From Burkholderia sp. SRS-W-2-2016 (lineage in GTDB: Bacteria > Pseudomonadota > Gammaproteobacteria > Burkholderiales > Burkholderiaceae): a DNA stretch of 64,000 nucleotides. The stretch spans positions 62,001 to 126,000 of the forward strand of contig NZ_MSDV01000018.1 in the NCBI RefSeq assembly GCF_001931485.1. Reading direction: 5' to 3'. The translations under genes were made by a program, and so were the position numbers. Position 1 is the first letter of the stretch. The number at the start of each line of letters is the position of its first letter. The notes below the pieces were generated by a model. That model searched no databases, was not told where the DNA came from, and saw only the letters and a list, made by a program, of their open reading frames with translations. This document shows, in pieces, positions 46,658 to 56,088 of this stretch.

Positions 46658-46675
46658 GCCTCTCATAAGAGAAGC
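46658..46675. promoter_or_regulatory. Candidate ArgP/LysG operator in the lysE-argP gap
   Basis: GCCTCTC-ATAA-GAGAAGC is an imperfect dyad with one mismatch in the seven-base arms, 32 bp upstream of the regulator start and 65 bp upstream of lysE. The position fits a LysR-type site controlling the divergent exporter. A close relative of the core occurs at 45660. Confidence 0.55.
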
Positions 46676-46706
46676 TAATTTACTTAATGCCGATTAAGGA
46701 ACGCTA

Positions 46707-47600
46707 ATGTTGGATTACGCGTTGCTCGACGCGCTGGCCGCCGTGGTCCGCCACGGCTCGTTCGACCGCGCGGCGAGCGAACTCAATATCACGCCGTCCG
46801 CGGTGTCGCAGCGGGTCAAGCTGCTGGAGGAGCGGGTCGGCAGCGTGCTGGTCAAGCGCGGCCAGCCGTGCGTCGCGACGCCGTCGGGCGCGCTGCTGTG
46901 CCGTCATACCGAGCGCGTGCAACTGCTGGAGGCGGAGCTGAACGGCCGCCTGCCGGCATTGCCAGGCGCGCTGGTCGAGCAGTGGCCGGCGCTGCGGGTG
47001 GCGGTCAACGACGACAGCGTCGGCACGTGGTTCATCGATGCGGTCGCGCCGTTCTGCGTCGAGCGCGAGATGCTGCTGGATCTGGTGATCGACGATCAGG
47101 ACCACACCGCGCAGCGGATTCGCGACGGCAGCGTGCAAGGCGCGATCACCACCCAGGCCGAACCGGTGCAGGGCTGCCGTTCGATGCGGCTCGGCCGGAT
47201 GCGTTATCTGGCGGTGTGCTCGCCGGCGTTTCGCGACCGTTATTTCGCGGCTGGCGTTACGCGCGAGAGCCTGCGCCGCACGCCGTGCGTCGATTTCAAT
47301 CCGAAGGATCAGCTGCAACGGCGCTTCATGCGACGTATCACGCGCGCGGAACTGGAGCCGCCGCTGCACTGGATTCCGCATGTGGGCGGCTTTCTGCGCG
47401 CGTGCGTGACGGGGCTCGGCTGGGGGATGTGTCCGGAGCGGATGATCGCTGCGCAACTGGCGAGCGGCGAGCTGGTCGAGATCGCGCCGGGCAAGCATAT
47501 CGACGTTGATCTGTACTGGCAGAGCTGGCGCTTGTCGATCGGCTGGCTCGACGATTTCAGCGCGATGCTCAGGAAGCGGGCGGGGGAGTTTCTGGATTGA
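46707..47600 (+). CDS. argP: ArgP/LysG-type LysR regulator of the exporter
   Basis: 297 residues, the usual ArgP length. The start is MLDYALLDALAAVVRHGSF, then the helix-turn-helix AASELNITPSAVSQRVKLLEE. Family-typical stretches are VKRGQPCVATPSG, RVAVNDDSVGTWF and a C-terminal LYWQSWRL. ArgP/LysG senses lysine and arginine and activates the divergent exporter gene. The divergent lysE-like gene and the dyad between them support this. Confidence 0.93.
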   Translation: MLDYALLDALAAVVRHGSFDRAASELNITPSAVSQRVKLLEERVGSVLVKRGQPCVATPSGALLCRHTERVQLLEAELNGRLPALPGALVEQWPALRVAVNDDSVGTWFIDAVAPFCVEREMLLDLVIDDQDHTAQRIRDGSVQGAITTQAEPVQGCRSMRLGRMRYLAVCSPAFRDRYFAAGVTRESLRRTPCVDFNPKDQLQRRFMRRITRAELEPPLHWIPHVGGFLRACVTGLGWGMCPERMIAAQLASGELVEIAPGKHIDVDLYWQSWRLSIGWLDDFSAMLRKRAGEFLD

Positions 47601-47627
47601 TTCGATGCGAGGCGGCCGTAAAAGCCG

Positions 47628-48578
47628 CTACAACAGCAGTTCGATCGAATGAAAGAGCCGCTTCATCTCCGGCTCCTGTGAGCGCGCGCCGGCATCGATC
47701 GTCTCGCGCAGGCAGTCCAGAAAACATTCGGCCGCCGGGCTCGTCGGCGCGCCGCGCCGCGACGTGATGCTGACTAGCGTTTCGTCGACGGTTTCGCGCA
47801 GTTGCAGCGCCGCGAGGTTTTCCTTCGCGAGCATCACCTCGACGAGCGGCCACGGAAAGATGCTCAGCATGTCGGTGTGCGCGAGCAAGCCGAGCACGAT
47901 CGCCAGCGAATGGGCGAGCAGGATCGTGTGCGGCACGCGCATCCCGCGCTGGCGGAACAGGTTGTCGGCGATCGATTCGCGGCTCGCCGGATCGTAGTTC
48001 AGCACCCACTCCGCGTCCTGCAGTTCGAGCAGCGTGCGACAGCCGGCCAACGGATGATCGCGCCGCGCGACCACCGCCGAATGGGTCGAAAACAGCGGCA
48101 CGTTGTGAAACTCCGATTGCGGCGACGCGGGCGGCGGCCGGCCGATCGAGAAGTCGAGACTGCCGTCGCGCAAACGAGGCTGCACGACCGCGAGCAGACC
48201 TTCGAAAAATTCCAGCTGCACCTCCGGCATCCGCTCGCGAAAGCGCCGCACCGCGGGCGGCAGGAAGGTCAGCGCGACCCACGGCGTGACGCCGATCGAC
48301 AGTTTTCCGGCGGCCGCGCCGCGCATCGCCTCGATCTCCGCCTCGGCGCGCTGCAACTGACCGAGCACGAGCCGCGCATGCACGACCAGCGCGCGGCCGA
48401 ACTCGGTGAACGCGACCCCGCTCGCGCCGCGCACGATCAGCGGTGCATGCAGATCGGCTTCCAGTTCGCGCATCGCCTTGGTCACGGCGGCCGGCGACAG
48501 CCCCAGCGAGCGGGCCGCGGCCCGGATACTTCCGGTATCCGCGATCGCCGCCAGGGTATTGAGTTGATGCAGTTTCAT
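47628..48578 (-). CDS. LysR-family transcriptional regulator
   Basis: 316 residues. The N-terminal helix-turn-helix is IRAAARSLGLSPAAVTKAMRELE, followed by GVAFTEFGRALVVHAR and a LysR substrate-binding domain. It is divergent from an M20 amidohydrolase and an MHS transporter, which are its likely targets. The 114-bp gap would hold shared operators. The inducer is unknown. Confidence 0.9.
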   Translation of the reverse strand: MKLHQLNTLAAIADTGSIRAAARSLGLSPAAVTKAMRELEADLHAPLIVRGASGVAFTEFGRALVVHARLVLGQLQRAEAEIEAMRGAAAGKLSIGVTPWVALTFLPPAVRRFRERMPEVQLEFFEGLLAVVQPRLRDGSLDFSIGRPPPASPQSEFHNVPLFSTHSAVVARRDHPLAGCRTLLELQDAEWVLNYDPASRESIADNLFRQRGMRVPHTILLAHSLAIVLGLLAHTDMLSIFPWPLVEVMLAKENLAALQLRETVDETLVSITSRRGAPTSPAAECFLDCLRETIDAGARSQEPEMKRLFHSIELLL

Positions 48579-48692
48579 CTCATTTGCACGTGGGGAGGGG
48601 GCAACCGCTGGTTGCTGGCGGAACGATTCTACGCCTGCCGCTCGAATATCGGCGTGGCTATCCTAGGTTCACCGTTACAGAGGAGACACCCC

Positions 48693-49865
48693 GTGAACAC
48701 GATGGTCATTCCCGCCGGCATCGCCGCAGTCGAAGAAGAGATGATCGAGCTGCGCCGCCGCATCCACGCGCATCCCGAACTCGCGTATGAGGAATTCGCG
48801 ACCGCCGATCTGGTCGCCGAACGCCTGACCGAATGGGGCTACACCGTGCATCGCGGGATGGGCGAGACCGGCGTGGTCGGCCAGTTGAAACTCGGCAACG
48901 GCACTCGCCGGCTCGGTCTGCGCGCCGACATGGACGCGCTGCCGATCCACGAAACCACCGGCCTGCCGTACGCGAGCAAGGTGCCCGGCAAGATGCACGC
49001 ATGCGGCCACGACGGCCACACCGCGATGCTGCTGGGCGCCGCCAAGCACCTCGCGCAGGAGAAAAACTTCGACGGCACGCTGAATCTGATCTTCCAGCCC
49101 GCCGAGGAAGGCCTTGCCGGCGCGAAGAAAATGCTCGAAGACGGGCTGTTCGAACAGTTCCCCTGCGATGCGGTGTTCGCGATGCACAACATGCCGGGCC
49201 ATCCGACCGGAAAGTTCGGATTCCTGCCGGGTTCGTTCATGGCTTCGTCCGATACGGTCGTGATCAAGGTGATCGGGCGCGGCGGTCACGGCGCGGTGCC
49301 GCATAAGGCGGTCGATCCGATCGTCGTGTGCGCGCAGATCGTGCTCGCGTTGCAGGCGATCGTCGCGCGCAATATCGCGCCGCTCGATATGGCGATCATC
49401 ACCGTCGGCGCGATCCACGCGGGCGAAGCGCCGAACGTGATTCCCGAAACCGCCGAGATGCGTCTGTCGGTGCGCGCGCTGCGTCCCGAGGTGCGCGACC
49501 ATCTGCAGGAACGCATCACCGCGGTCGCGACCGGCCAGGCGGAGATCTTCGGCGCGCGCGCCGAGGTCGATTATCAGCGCCGTTATCCGGTGCTCGTGAA
49601 CGATGTCGAGATGACCGCGCTCGCGCGCCAGGTCGCGCTCGACTGGCTCGGCGAAGACGGACTGATCCGCGATATGCAGCCGCTCACGGGCAGCGAAGAT
49701 TTCGCGTTCCTGCTCGAGCGTTGCGCGGGCAGCTATCTGATCATCGGCAATGGCGACGGCGAGGGCGGCTGCATGGTCCACAACCCCGGCTACGACTTCA
49801 ACGACGACGCGCTCGCGACCGGCGCCGCGTACTGGGTCAAGCTCGCGCAGACGTTCCTGGTTTGA
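48693..49865 (+). CDS. M20-family metallo-amidohydrolase (hippurate hydrolase-like)
   Basis: A 390-residue cytoplasmic dizinc amidohydrolase. Metal and catalytic motifs are GLRADMDALPI, HACGHDGHTAML, FQPAEEG (general base Glu), AMHNMPGHP and GSEDFAFLLE. The family cleaves N-acyl or N-aryl amides of amino acids (hippurate, IAA-amino acids, N-acetyl amino acids). GTG 48693 is chosen because AGGAG lies seven bases before it; ATG 48702 would be too far. It is probably co-transcribed with the MHS transporter that follows. The substrate is inferred only at class level. Confidence 0.92.
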   Translation: MNTMVIPAGIAAVEEEMIELRRRIHAHPELAYEEFATADLVAERLTEWGYTVHRGMGETGVVGQLKLGNGTRRLGLRADMDALPIHETTGLPYASKVPGKMHACGHDGHTAMLLGAAKHLAQEKNFDGTLNLIFQPAEEGLAGAKKMLEDGLFEQFPCDAVFAMHNMPGHPTGKFGFLPGSFMASSDTVVIKVIGRGGHGAVPHKAVDPIVVCAQIVLALQAIVARNIAPLDMAIITVGAIHAGEAPNVIPETAEMRLSVRALRPEVRDHLQERITAVATGQAEIFGARAEVDYQRRYPVLVNDVEMTALARQVALDWLGEDGLIRDMQPLTGSEDFAFLLERCAGSYLIIGNGDGEGGCMVHNPGYDFNDDALATGAAYWVKLAQTFLV

Positions 49866-49979
49866 CGCGGCGGCGCGGGCGACGGCATTCGCGCCGGTCC
49901 GCGCTCGCAGCAATGCGCAATGAAGGCCGCGCTCGCCACGACGCGCGGGCCGCGCAGTAAAAACACGATGGAGACACAG

Positions 49980-51377
49980 ATGAACTATTCCGCCACTCCC
50001 CAGCCCGCGGACACCGACGCAGCACAGCTTGTTGCCACGGCCGCCAGTGGCGCGCCGGCATCGCTCGCGCCCGGCAAACGCGCGAGCCACGCAAAGGCGA
50101 TCGCCGCGATCACGCTCGGCAACGGCCTCGAATTCTTCGACTTCACGATCTACAGCTTCTTCGCGACGATCATCGGCAAGCTGTTCTTCCCGGTCGAAGG
50201 GCAGCTCGTGCAACTGATGCTCGCGGTCGGCACGTTCGGAGTCGGCTTCATCATGCGGCCGGTGGGCGGCGTGATTCTCGGCGGCTATGCGGACCGCGCG
50301 GGTCGCAAGGCCGCGATGAGCCTGACGCTGTGGCTGATGACGCTCGGCTCCGCGATCATCGCGTTCGCGCCCGGCTACGCGACGATCGGCGTGGCCGCGC
50401 CGATCCTGATCATCGTCGCGCGGCTGATTCAGGGTTTTGCGCTGGGCGGCGAGGTCGGCGCATCGACCGCGCTGCTGCTCGAATACGGCAGCGACCGCAC
50501 GCGCGGTTTCTACGGCAGCTGGCAGTTCGTCAGCCAGGGCGCGAACACGGTGGTGGGCTCGCTGCTCGGCGTCGCGCTCGCCTCGACGCTGTCGACCCAA
50601 GCGCTCGAAAGCTGGGGCTGGCGCGTGCCGTTCGTGATCGGTATGGCGATGGGGCCGATCGGTATCTATATCCGCCGGCATCTGGACGAGACCTTGCCGG
50701 GTGTCGAGGACGGGGCCGCGCAGGCGGTGTCGAGCCCGCACGCGAATCCGGCCGAACAGCCGGCGTCGATGCCGGTGCGCAAGCTGTTTCGCGACCACGC
50801 GCGCTCGATCACGACCGGCACGCTGACGACGATCGGCGGCACCGCGGCGAACTACATCGTGCTGTTCTATCTGTCGACCTACGCGATCAAGATCCTGCAT
50901 CTGCCGATGGCCTCGGCGCTGTGGGCCGCGTGGACCGGCGCGGTGGTCACGGTGATCTGCTCGCCGTTCGCGGGCGCGCTGTCCGACCGGCTCGGCCGCA
51001 AGCCGGTGATGGCGGTGTCGCGGGTGCTGCTGATTCTAGCGGTCTATCCGGCCTTCATGGCGATCAACGCGGCGCCGACGGTGCCGGTGCTGCTCGCGGT
51101 GGTCGCCGGCCTCGCGGTGCTGGTCGCGTTCACCGCGGTGCCCAATATCGTGATGCTGCCCGAGCTGTTTCCGCGTGCGATCCGCGCGACCGGGATGTCG
51201 ATCGTGTACTGCCTGGGCGTATCGATTTTCGGTGGCTTCGCGCAGTTCTTCGCGACGTGGCTGATCCAGATTTCCGGCAGCAATCTCGCGCCGGCGTGGT
51301 ATCTGATCGGGTGCAGCGTGGTGTCGTTGCTGCCGTTGCCGTTGATGCGGGAGACGGCGGGCAAACCGATCGATTGA
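49980..51377 (+). CDS. MFS transporter, MHS family
   Basis: A 465-residue, 12-segment inner-membrane symporter with MHS marks: ITLGNGLEFFDFTIYSFFAT, GGYADRAGRKAAMS and GFALGGEVGASTALLLE. The start at 49980 has GGAG seven bases upstream; ATG 49968 is an alternative. It lies 114 bp after the amidohydrolase and ends before a strong terminator. It is the likely importer of the amide or acid handled by that enzyme, under the divergent LysR regulator. Confidence 0.9.
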   Translation: MNYSATPQPADTDAAQLVATAASGAPASLAPGKRASHAKAIAAITLGNGLEFFDFTIYSFFATIIGKLFFPVEGQLVQLMLAVGTFGVGFIMRPVGGVILGGYADRAGRKAAMSLTLWLMTLGSAIIAFAPGYATIGVAAPILIIVARLIQGFALGGEVGASTALLLEYGSDRTRGFYGSWQFVSQGANTVVGSLLGVALASTLSTQALESWGWRVPFVIGMAMGPIGIYIRRHLDETLPGVEDGAAQAVSSPHANPAEQPASMPVRKLFRDHARSITTGTLTTIGGTAANYIVLFYLSTYAIKILHLPMASALWAAWTGAVVTVICSPFAGALSDRLGRKPVMAVSRVLLILAVYPAFMAINAAPTVPVLLAVVAGLAVLVAFTAVPNIVMLPELFPRAIRATGMSIVYCLGVSIFGGFAQFFATWLIQISGSNLAPAWYLIGCSVVSLLPLPLMRETAGKPID

Positions 51378-51417
51378 GCACGCGCCGCGCGGCGACGCGC
51401 GCGGAATGACCCGCAAA

Positions 51418-51451
51418 AAAAGAGGCGCGATCGAAAAATCGCGCCTCTTTT
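51418..51451. terminator. Bidirectional intrinsic terminator
   Basis: A perfect 14-bp inverted repeat (AAAAGAGGCGCGAT / ATCGCGCCTCTTTT) with loop CGAAAA has A-runs on one side and T-runs on the other. It serves both convergent transporter genes. Confidence 0.93.
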
Positions 51452-51479
51452 GCTATCCACCCACGGCCTCACGCAAAAC

Positions 51480-52745
51480 TCACCGCGCGGTCGATTTCCC
51501 TCCACCGGTCACCGGCGCGCCATCGCCGTTACCATCGCCGGCCGGCGCATCGCGCGTCTCCGGCATCGCGGCCCACACCAGCAGCACCGCGAGCGCGCCC
51601 GCCGCCGCGAGGCAGAAGAAGCTCACCGCATTGCCGAAGTGATCGGCGACGAAGCCCGCCGCGGTCGTACTGAGCGTCGCGCCGATCCCGGCCGCCAGCC
51701 CGAACAGACCGATACAGAGGTTGTAGCGGCCCTTGTCGCCGGCCACGTCGGCGGCGATCAGCGGCAGCATCACGCCGAACACCGCGGCGCTCAGACCGTC
51801 GAGCATCTGCACCGGCACCAGCAGATACGGGCTGCTGATTCCGGCGAACAGCAGCGCGCGGATCGGCAGCGCCGAGAAGCCCAGCAGCAGGATCGGCCGG
51901 CGGCCCCAGCGCTCGGCCGAACGGCCGACCCACGGCGACATCATCGCGACGATCGCCTGCGGAACGATGATGCACGCGGCGATCACCAGCTGCACGTTAT
52001 CGCCCATGCCGGCCGTCACTTCGCCGGCCGCGAGATTGAGCATCGCCGCGTTCGACAGATGGAACAGCACGATGCACGCGGCGAACAGCAGCAGACGGCG
52101 GTCGCGCAGCAGCTCGCGCAGGCTCTCGCGCCGCTCGAGCTGCTCGGGCGTCGGCGCGGCCTTAGGCAGCTCGATCGTGTCGGTGCGCTGGATCATCGAC
52201 AGCGCGAACAGCGCCGGCACCGCGAGCCCCGCGGTCAGAAAGAACACCGCGCGCGGCGAGTAGTACTCGCCGAAGAGACCCATCAAACCGGCCGCGACCG
52301 CGCTGCCGATCGACGCCCAGCGCGCGTTGCGGCCGAGCCGGTCGCCGAGATTCGCGCGTCCCACCAGCGCGAACGAGATCGCCGCGAGCGCCGGCGTCAG
52401 CATGCAGCTCGCGAAGCCGTGGAACACCTCGGCGGCGATCACCGGCAGCACGGTCGGGCTGACCGCGAGCAGCAGCGCGCTGAGGATGATCGCGACGATC
52501 GCCCACGCGGCGGCGCCTTTCTTGTTGCGCAGCGCGTCGACCGCGGCGCCGCCCGGCACCTGGCTGACCATCGCGCTGATCGTGCCGACCGACAGCACCA
52601 TGCCGATCTCGCCCTGGGTCCACTTGTGCGAGGCCAGATACGACGCGATGAACGGCCCGAAACCGGTCTGCACATTGGCGACGAAGAAGTTCAGCCAATC
52701 GAGCGCGCGCAGACTGCGTGCCGTGACTACTGTGCGGACCGTCAT
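51480..52745 (-). CDS. Major facilitator superfamily transporter
   Basis: 421 residues with about 12 membrane segments. It has an N-terminal LRALDWLNFFVANVQTGFGPF and central charged-loop motifs (GRSAERWGRRPILLLG) typical of MFS. The C-terminal tail is short and rich in Gly and Asp. No substrate class can be assigned from motifs. Its ATG overlaps the stop of the upstream PRC-barrel lipoprotein gene (ATGA), so both are translated together. Confidence 0.85.
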   Translation of the reverse strand: MTVRTVVTARSLRALDWLNFFVANVQTGFGPFIASYLASHKWTQGEIGMVLSVGTISAMVSQVPGGAAVDALRNKKGAAAWAIVAIILSALLLAVSPTVLPVIAAEVFHGFASCMLTPALAAISFALVGRANLGDRLGRNARWASIGSAVAAGLMGLFGEYYSPRAVFFLTAGLAVPALFALSMIQRTDTIELPKAAPTPEQLERRESLRELLRDRRLLLFAACIVLFHLSNAAMLNLAAGEVTAGMGDNVQLVIAACIIVPQAIVAMMSPWVGRSAERWGRRPILLLGFSALPIRALLFAGISSPYLLVPVQMLDGLSAAVFGVMLPLIAADVAGDKGRYNLCIGLFGLAAGIGATLSTTAAGFVADHFGNAVSFFCLAAAGALAVLLVWAAMPETRDAPAGDGNGDGAPVTGGGKSTAR

Positions 52746-53866
52746 CGGACCGCCCGTGCGTTGGAGACGGCCACCGCGGTCGAGCCGGACGGCGCCGCAT
52801 TACCTGAGCCGCCGGCCGACCCACCTGCCGGGTTACCGGCCGATGCGCCCGGCGCGGACGCGGCGGGCACCGCGGAGGCGGCGGGCGCGGGCGCCGGGCC
52901 GGGCGATACCGCGCGAATCGGTTTGTCGGCCGCGTATGGCGGCGTCGCGTTGATCTGCGCGTCGCTCAGTTCGAGCAGCGGATGCAGTTCCTTGTCGCGC
53001 GTGACGAAGCGCAACGCGGACCAGTTCGCGGCGATCGTGCGCCGCTCGGTGCTGACCATCCCGCTGACGTCGAGCACGACCGCCTGCGGCTGCGCGTTGC
53101 CGTCGATCAGCACGTCGACCACCCGGCCGACCTTCGCGCCGTTCGCGCGCTCGACCGTCGCATCGAGCATCGGCAACTGCGGCGCGTTCGACTTGTTCGC
53201 GGCGGCCGGCGTGGCGCCCGCGTTCAGCGTGATCGGCGCTTCCTTCACGCTCGGCGTGAAGCGGAACGCGCTCCACGGGAAGTTCACCTTGCGGTCGCCG
53301 ACGCCGAGAAAGCCCTGCAGATTGACGACCATCTCGAGCGGCTTGCCGGCCGCGTCGGCGATCATGTCGACCGCGCGGCCGACCGGCTTGCCGTCGGGCT
53401 TCTGCACCTGGCTGTCGAGCAGCGTATGAGCGGCGTTGCGATCGATCGCGCGCAGCAGGATCAGCTGGCGCGGCGCGGGCGGCGGGGGGGGCGGCGCCGG
53501 CGCGGCGACGGGCGGCGGCGGTTCGACCCGGCGCGGTTTGACGACCGGTTTTTTCGGCTTCTTCGGCTGCTCCGGCTCGTTGCTCGCGGTTTCGGCCGGC
53601 TCCGGCGTGGACGCCGCGGCCGGCGCGCTGGCCGGCTCGACCGGCATCACCGTCGCATCGACGATCGGGGCCTGCTGGTTGCCCCACAGCATGCTGCTGC
53701 AACCGGTCAACGCGGCGAGCGCGAGCAGCGCGGCCAGTGCCGCGAGCACGCGCATGAAGCGCAGCAGCGCGTGCAGCGCCAATGATTCGAACGAGGGACG
53801 CGCCGCGATCGATGCGATCGACGCGATCGGCAGGCGCCGGACAGGACGCGGAAAACCGCCAGTCAT
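52742..53866 (-). CDS. PRC-barrel domain lipoprotein
   Basis: 374 residues. A lipobox (ALAALTGCSS) is followed by a Pro/Glu/Lys-rich spacer, with runs of Pro, to about residue 155. Two PRC-barrel-like domains follow (VQKPDGKPVGRAVDMIADAAGK..., and ATVERANGAKVGRVVDVLID...), then a Gly/Ala/Ser-rich tail. PRC barrels are small beta-barrels used for protein or RNA contacts. GGAG sits nine bases before the ATG at 53866; the ATG at 53755 starts directly at the lipoprotein signal but has no ribosome site. The tight coupling to an MFS gene is unusual. Confidence 0.82.
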   Translation of the reverse strand: MTGGFPRPVRRLPIASIASIAARPSFESLALHALLRFMRVLAALAALLALAALTGCSSMLWGNQQAPIVDATVMPVEPASAPAAASTPEPAETASNEPEQPKKPKKPVVKPRRVEPPPPVAAPAPPPPPPAPRQLILLRAIDRNAAHTLLDSQVQKPDGKPVGRAVDMIADAAGKPLEMVVNLQGFLGVGDRKVNFPWSAFRFTPSVKEAPITLNAGATPAAANKSNAPQLPMLDATVERANGAKVGRVVDVLIDGNAQPQAVVLDVSGMVSTERRTIAANWSALRFVTRDKELHPLLELSDAQINATPPYAADKPIRAVSPGPAPAPAASAVPAASAPGASAGNPAGGSAGGSGNAAPSGSTAVAVSNARAVR

Positions 53867-54287
53867 CGGGAAAAGCTCCACGTAGCAGGTGCGGGCGGGC
53901 GCGAGGAGCCGCCGCGATTGGATGAGGTAGGGGCAGAGTTTAACCTGCACGGCTCGCCGGCTCAGGTTTCGCACGCGCCGCGGCGCTGTTCGCGGAGCAA
54001 GGCGCGGGCCGGTTGCAGGCTTGGCGCGGGCGTCCCGCAGGCTGTTCCTCGCATAGGTGTAAACGCGCGGCGAGCCGACGCGCTTTGCCGTCGCGCCAAA
54101 GATATAAGTCGCGCGACATGTCCGGCATGCCATCCATGCGATTGGACCCATATTTGTCTTCACCTACATTGCGACTCAGAAAAGCGCATTTCCAATGTTT
54201 CCCATTCAATAAATCCACGAGACAACCCTGACGACGGCCCGCGCCGACTGCGGCCGTTTCAGCACGCTGATAAAGGAGGCAGTCATC
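53867..54287. other. Intergenic region upstream of the purine permease, 421 bp
   Basis: Divergent promoters of the PRC-barrel lipoprotein and the AzgA-type permease must lie here. I see no convincing gene or strong dyad. An AGGAGG ribosome site at its end serves the permease. Confidence 0.45.
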
Positions 54288-55670
54288 ATGATGGAACCCC
54301 AGGCCCTCGCGACTTCCGAAGTCGCGCCCGAGTCGTTCGACTCCAAAGGCTTTCTCGACCGCTACTTCGATATCTCCGCGCGCGGCAGCACGCAGCGTGC
54401 GGAAATCGTCGCCGGCATCACGACCTTCCTCGCGATGGTCTACTCCGTGTTCGTCGTGCCGGGCATGTTCGGCAAGGCTGGCTTCGACACCAGCGCGGTG
54501 TTCGTCGCGGTGTGCCTGACCACCGCGTTCGGCTCGCTGCTGATGGGCGTGTGGGCGCGTCTGCCGATCGCGATCGGCTGCGCGATCTCGCTGACCGCGT
54601 TCACCGCGTTCGGCCTCGTGCTCGGCAAGGGCCTGCATCCGACCGTCGCGCTCGGCGCGGTGTTCCTGATGGGCGTCGTGTTTACCGCGATTTCGGTGAC
54701 CGGCGTGCGCTCGTGGATCCTGCGCAATCTGCCGGAGGGCATCGCGCACGGCACCGGGATCGGCATCGGCCTCTTTCTGCTGCTGATCGCCGCGAACGAT
54801 GTCGGCCTCGTCGTCAAGAATCCGGGCGCCGGTCTGCCGGTCTCGCTCGGCCATATCACCGCGTTGCCGGCGCTGATGTCGGTGGCGGGGCTCGCGGCGA
54901 TCGTCGGGCTGGTGCGCCGGCGCGTGCCGGGCGCGATCCTGATCGTGATCGTCGCGATCTCGGCGCTCGGGCTCGCGATCGATCCGGCCGTCGCGTTTCA
55001 CGGCGTGTTCGCGGTGCCGTCGCTGTCCGCGCCGGGGCATGCGTCGCTGATCGGCGCGATGGACGTGAAGGGGGCGCTGTCGATGGCGGTGTTGCCGAGC
55101 GTGCTCGCGCTGGTGATGACCGCGGTGTTCGACGCGACCGGCACGATCCGCGCGGTCGCGGGGCAGGCCGGTCAGCTCGATGCCAATGGCCGCATCATCA
55201 ACGGCGGCCGCGCGCTGACCGCCGATTCGGTCAGCTCGATTTTCTCGGGGCTGCTCGGCGGCGCGCCGGCGGCCGCCTATATCGAATCGACGGTCGGCGT
55301 CGCGGCCGGCGCGAAGACCGGGATGGCGGCGGCGGTGGTCGGCCTGCTGTTCCTCGTGGTGATGTTCTTCTCGCCGCTCGCCGCGCTGGTGCCTTCGTAT
55401 GCGACCGCGCCCGCGCTGATGTACGTCGGTCTGCTGATGCTGTCGAACGTCGCGAAGCTGCATATGGACGACATGGTCGACGCGATGGCGGGGCTCGTGT
55501 GCGCGGTGTTTATCGTGCTGACCGCGAATATCGTGACCGGCATCATGCTCGGCTTCGCGACGCTGGTGATCGGCCGGGTGGTCAGCGGCGAGTATCGCAA
55601 GCTCAATGTGGGCACCGTCGCGATCGCGGTGGTGCTGGTGGGCTTTTATGTCGGCGGCTGGGCGATCTGA
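54288..55670 (+). CDS. AzgA-type guanine/hypoxanthine permease (NCS2)
   Basis: A 460-residue inner-membrane transporter with 12-14 hydrophobic segments. It has the AzgA/PbuG hallmarks: [26 protein letters not shown] near the N-terminus (read in parts), [33 protein letters not shown], and [18 protein letters not shown] in the substrate region. The family imports hypoxanthine, guanine or adenine with protons. AGGAGG precedes the start. A second ATG follows immediately at 54291. No purine catabolic genes are adjacent. Confidence 0.93.
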   Translation: MMEPQALATSEVAPESFDSKGFLDRYFDISARGSTQRAEIVAGITTFLAMVYSVFVVPGMFGKAGFDTSAVFVAVCLTTAFGSLLMGVWARLPIAIGCAISLTAFTAFGLVLGKGLHPTVALGAVFLMGVVFTAISVTGVRSWILRNLPEGIAHGTGIGIGLFLLLIAANDVGLVVKNPGAGLPVSLGHITALPALMSVAGLAAIVGLVRRRVPGAILIVIVAISALGLAIDPAVAFHGVFAVPSLSAPGHASLIGAMDVKGALSMAVLPSVLALVMTAVFDATGTIRAVAGQAGQLDANGRIINGGRALTADSVSSIFSGLLGGAPAAAYIESTVGVAAGAKTGMAAAVVGLLFLVVMFFSPLAALVPSYATAPALMYVGLLMLSNVAKLHMDDMVDAMAGLVCAVFIVLTANIVTGIMLGFATLVIGRVVSGEYRKLNVGTVAIAVVLVGFYVGGWAI

Positions 55671-55719
55671 CGCTGGTTGGGGGTACTGACGAAAATGCCT
55701 TGAGACGGCACGGCCCGCG

Positions 55720-55902
55720 CTATAACGCCATCTCAAACGCGGGCCTCAGAAACATTTCCATCGCCATCACGATCAGGCTCATCGCGGCCGCGGCGAGCGT
55801 CAATACGCCGTATTCGTCATAGCGCGCGTCGTACAGGCACGCTATGACGAACAGAATCGCCAGCAGGTTGGTTAGCCAGTCGAAATTCAGCGCAAGGGTC
55901 AT
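55720..55902 (-). CDS. Small two-helix membrane protein
   Basis: 60 residues: LNFDWLTNLLAILFVIACLYDARYDEYG, then a second hydrophobic segment (VLTLAAAAMSLIVMAMEMFL) and a short tail. An upstream TTG (55947) would add 15 residues. No family is recognised, and the ribosome site is weak. Support comes from the membrane pattern and the lack of stops, so it is tentative. Confidence 0.5.
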   Translation of the reverse strand: MTLALNFDWLTNLLAILFVIACLYDARYDEYGVLTLAAAAMSLIVMAMEMFLRPAFEMAL

Positions 55903-56048
55903 CAATCGGGTCCGGGGCTCATGTGCGACGGTCTGAGCGCACTTCAAGGCCGGCGCGATTCTATCGAAATGAGCTTACGGATTCGCAACGATTGCGCTTA
56001 CACAGCTTACGGTGGCGGGCGCGTGTGAGGACACCTGAATAATGTGTT

Positions 56049-56082
56049 GGGGGCCGCGTTGCAATTGCATCGCGAGCCCCCG
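56049..56082 (-). terminator. Candidate terminator after the epimerase gene
   Basis: GGGGGC/GCCCCC arms plus an inner CGCG/CGCG pairing surround a loop just past the epimerase stop. The T tract on the minus strand is poor. Confidence 0.4.
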
Positions 56083-56088
56083 ACGCGT

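Noticed and set aside
53867..54287. Purine riboswitch before the AzgA-type permease
   Set aside because: I could not find the three-way junction and loop-loop pairing of that class, and no terminator or sequestering hairpin is evident.
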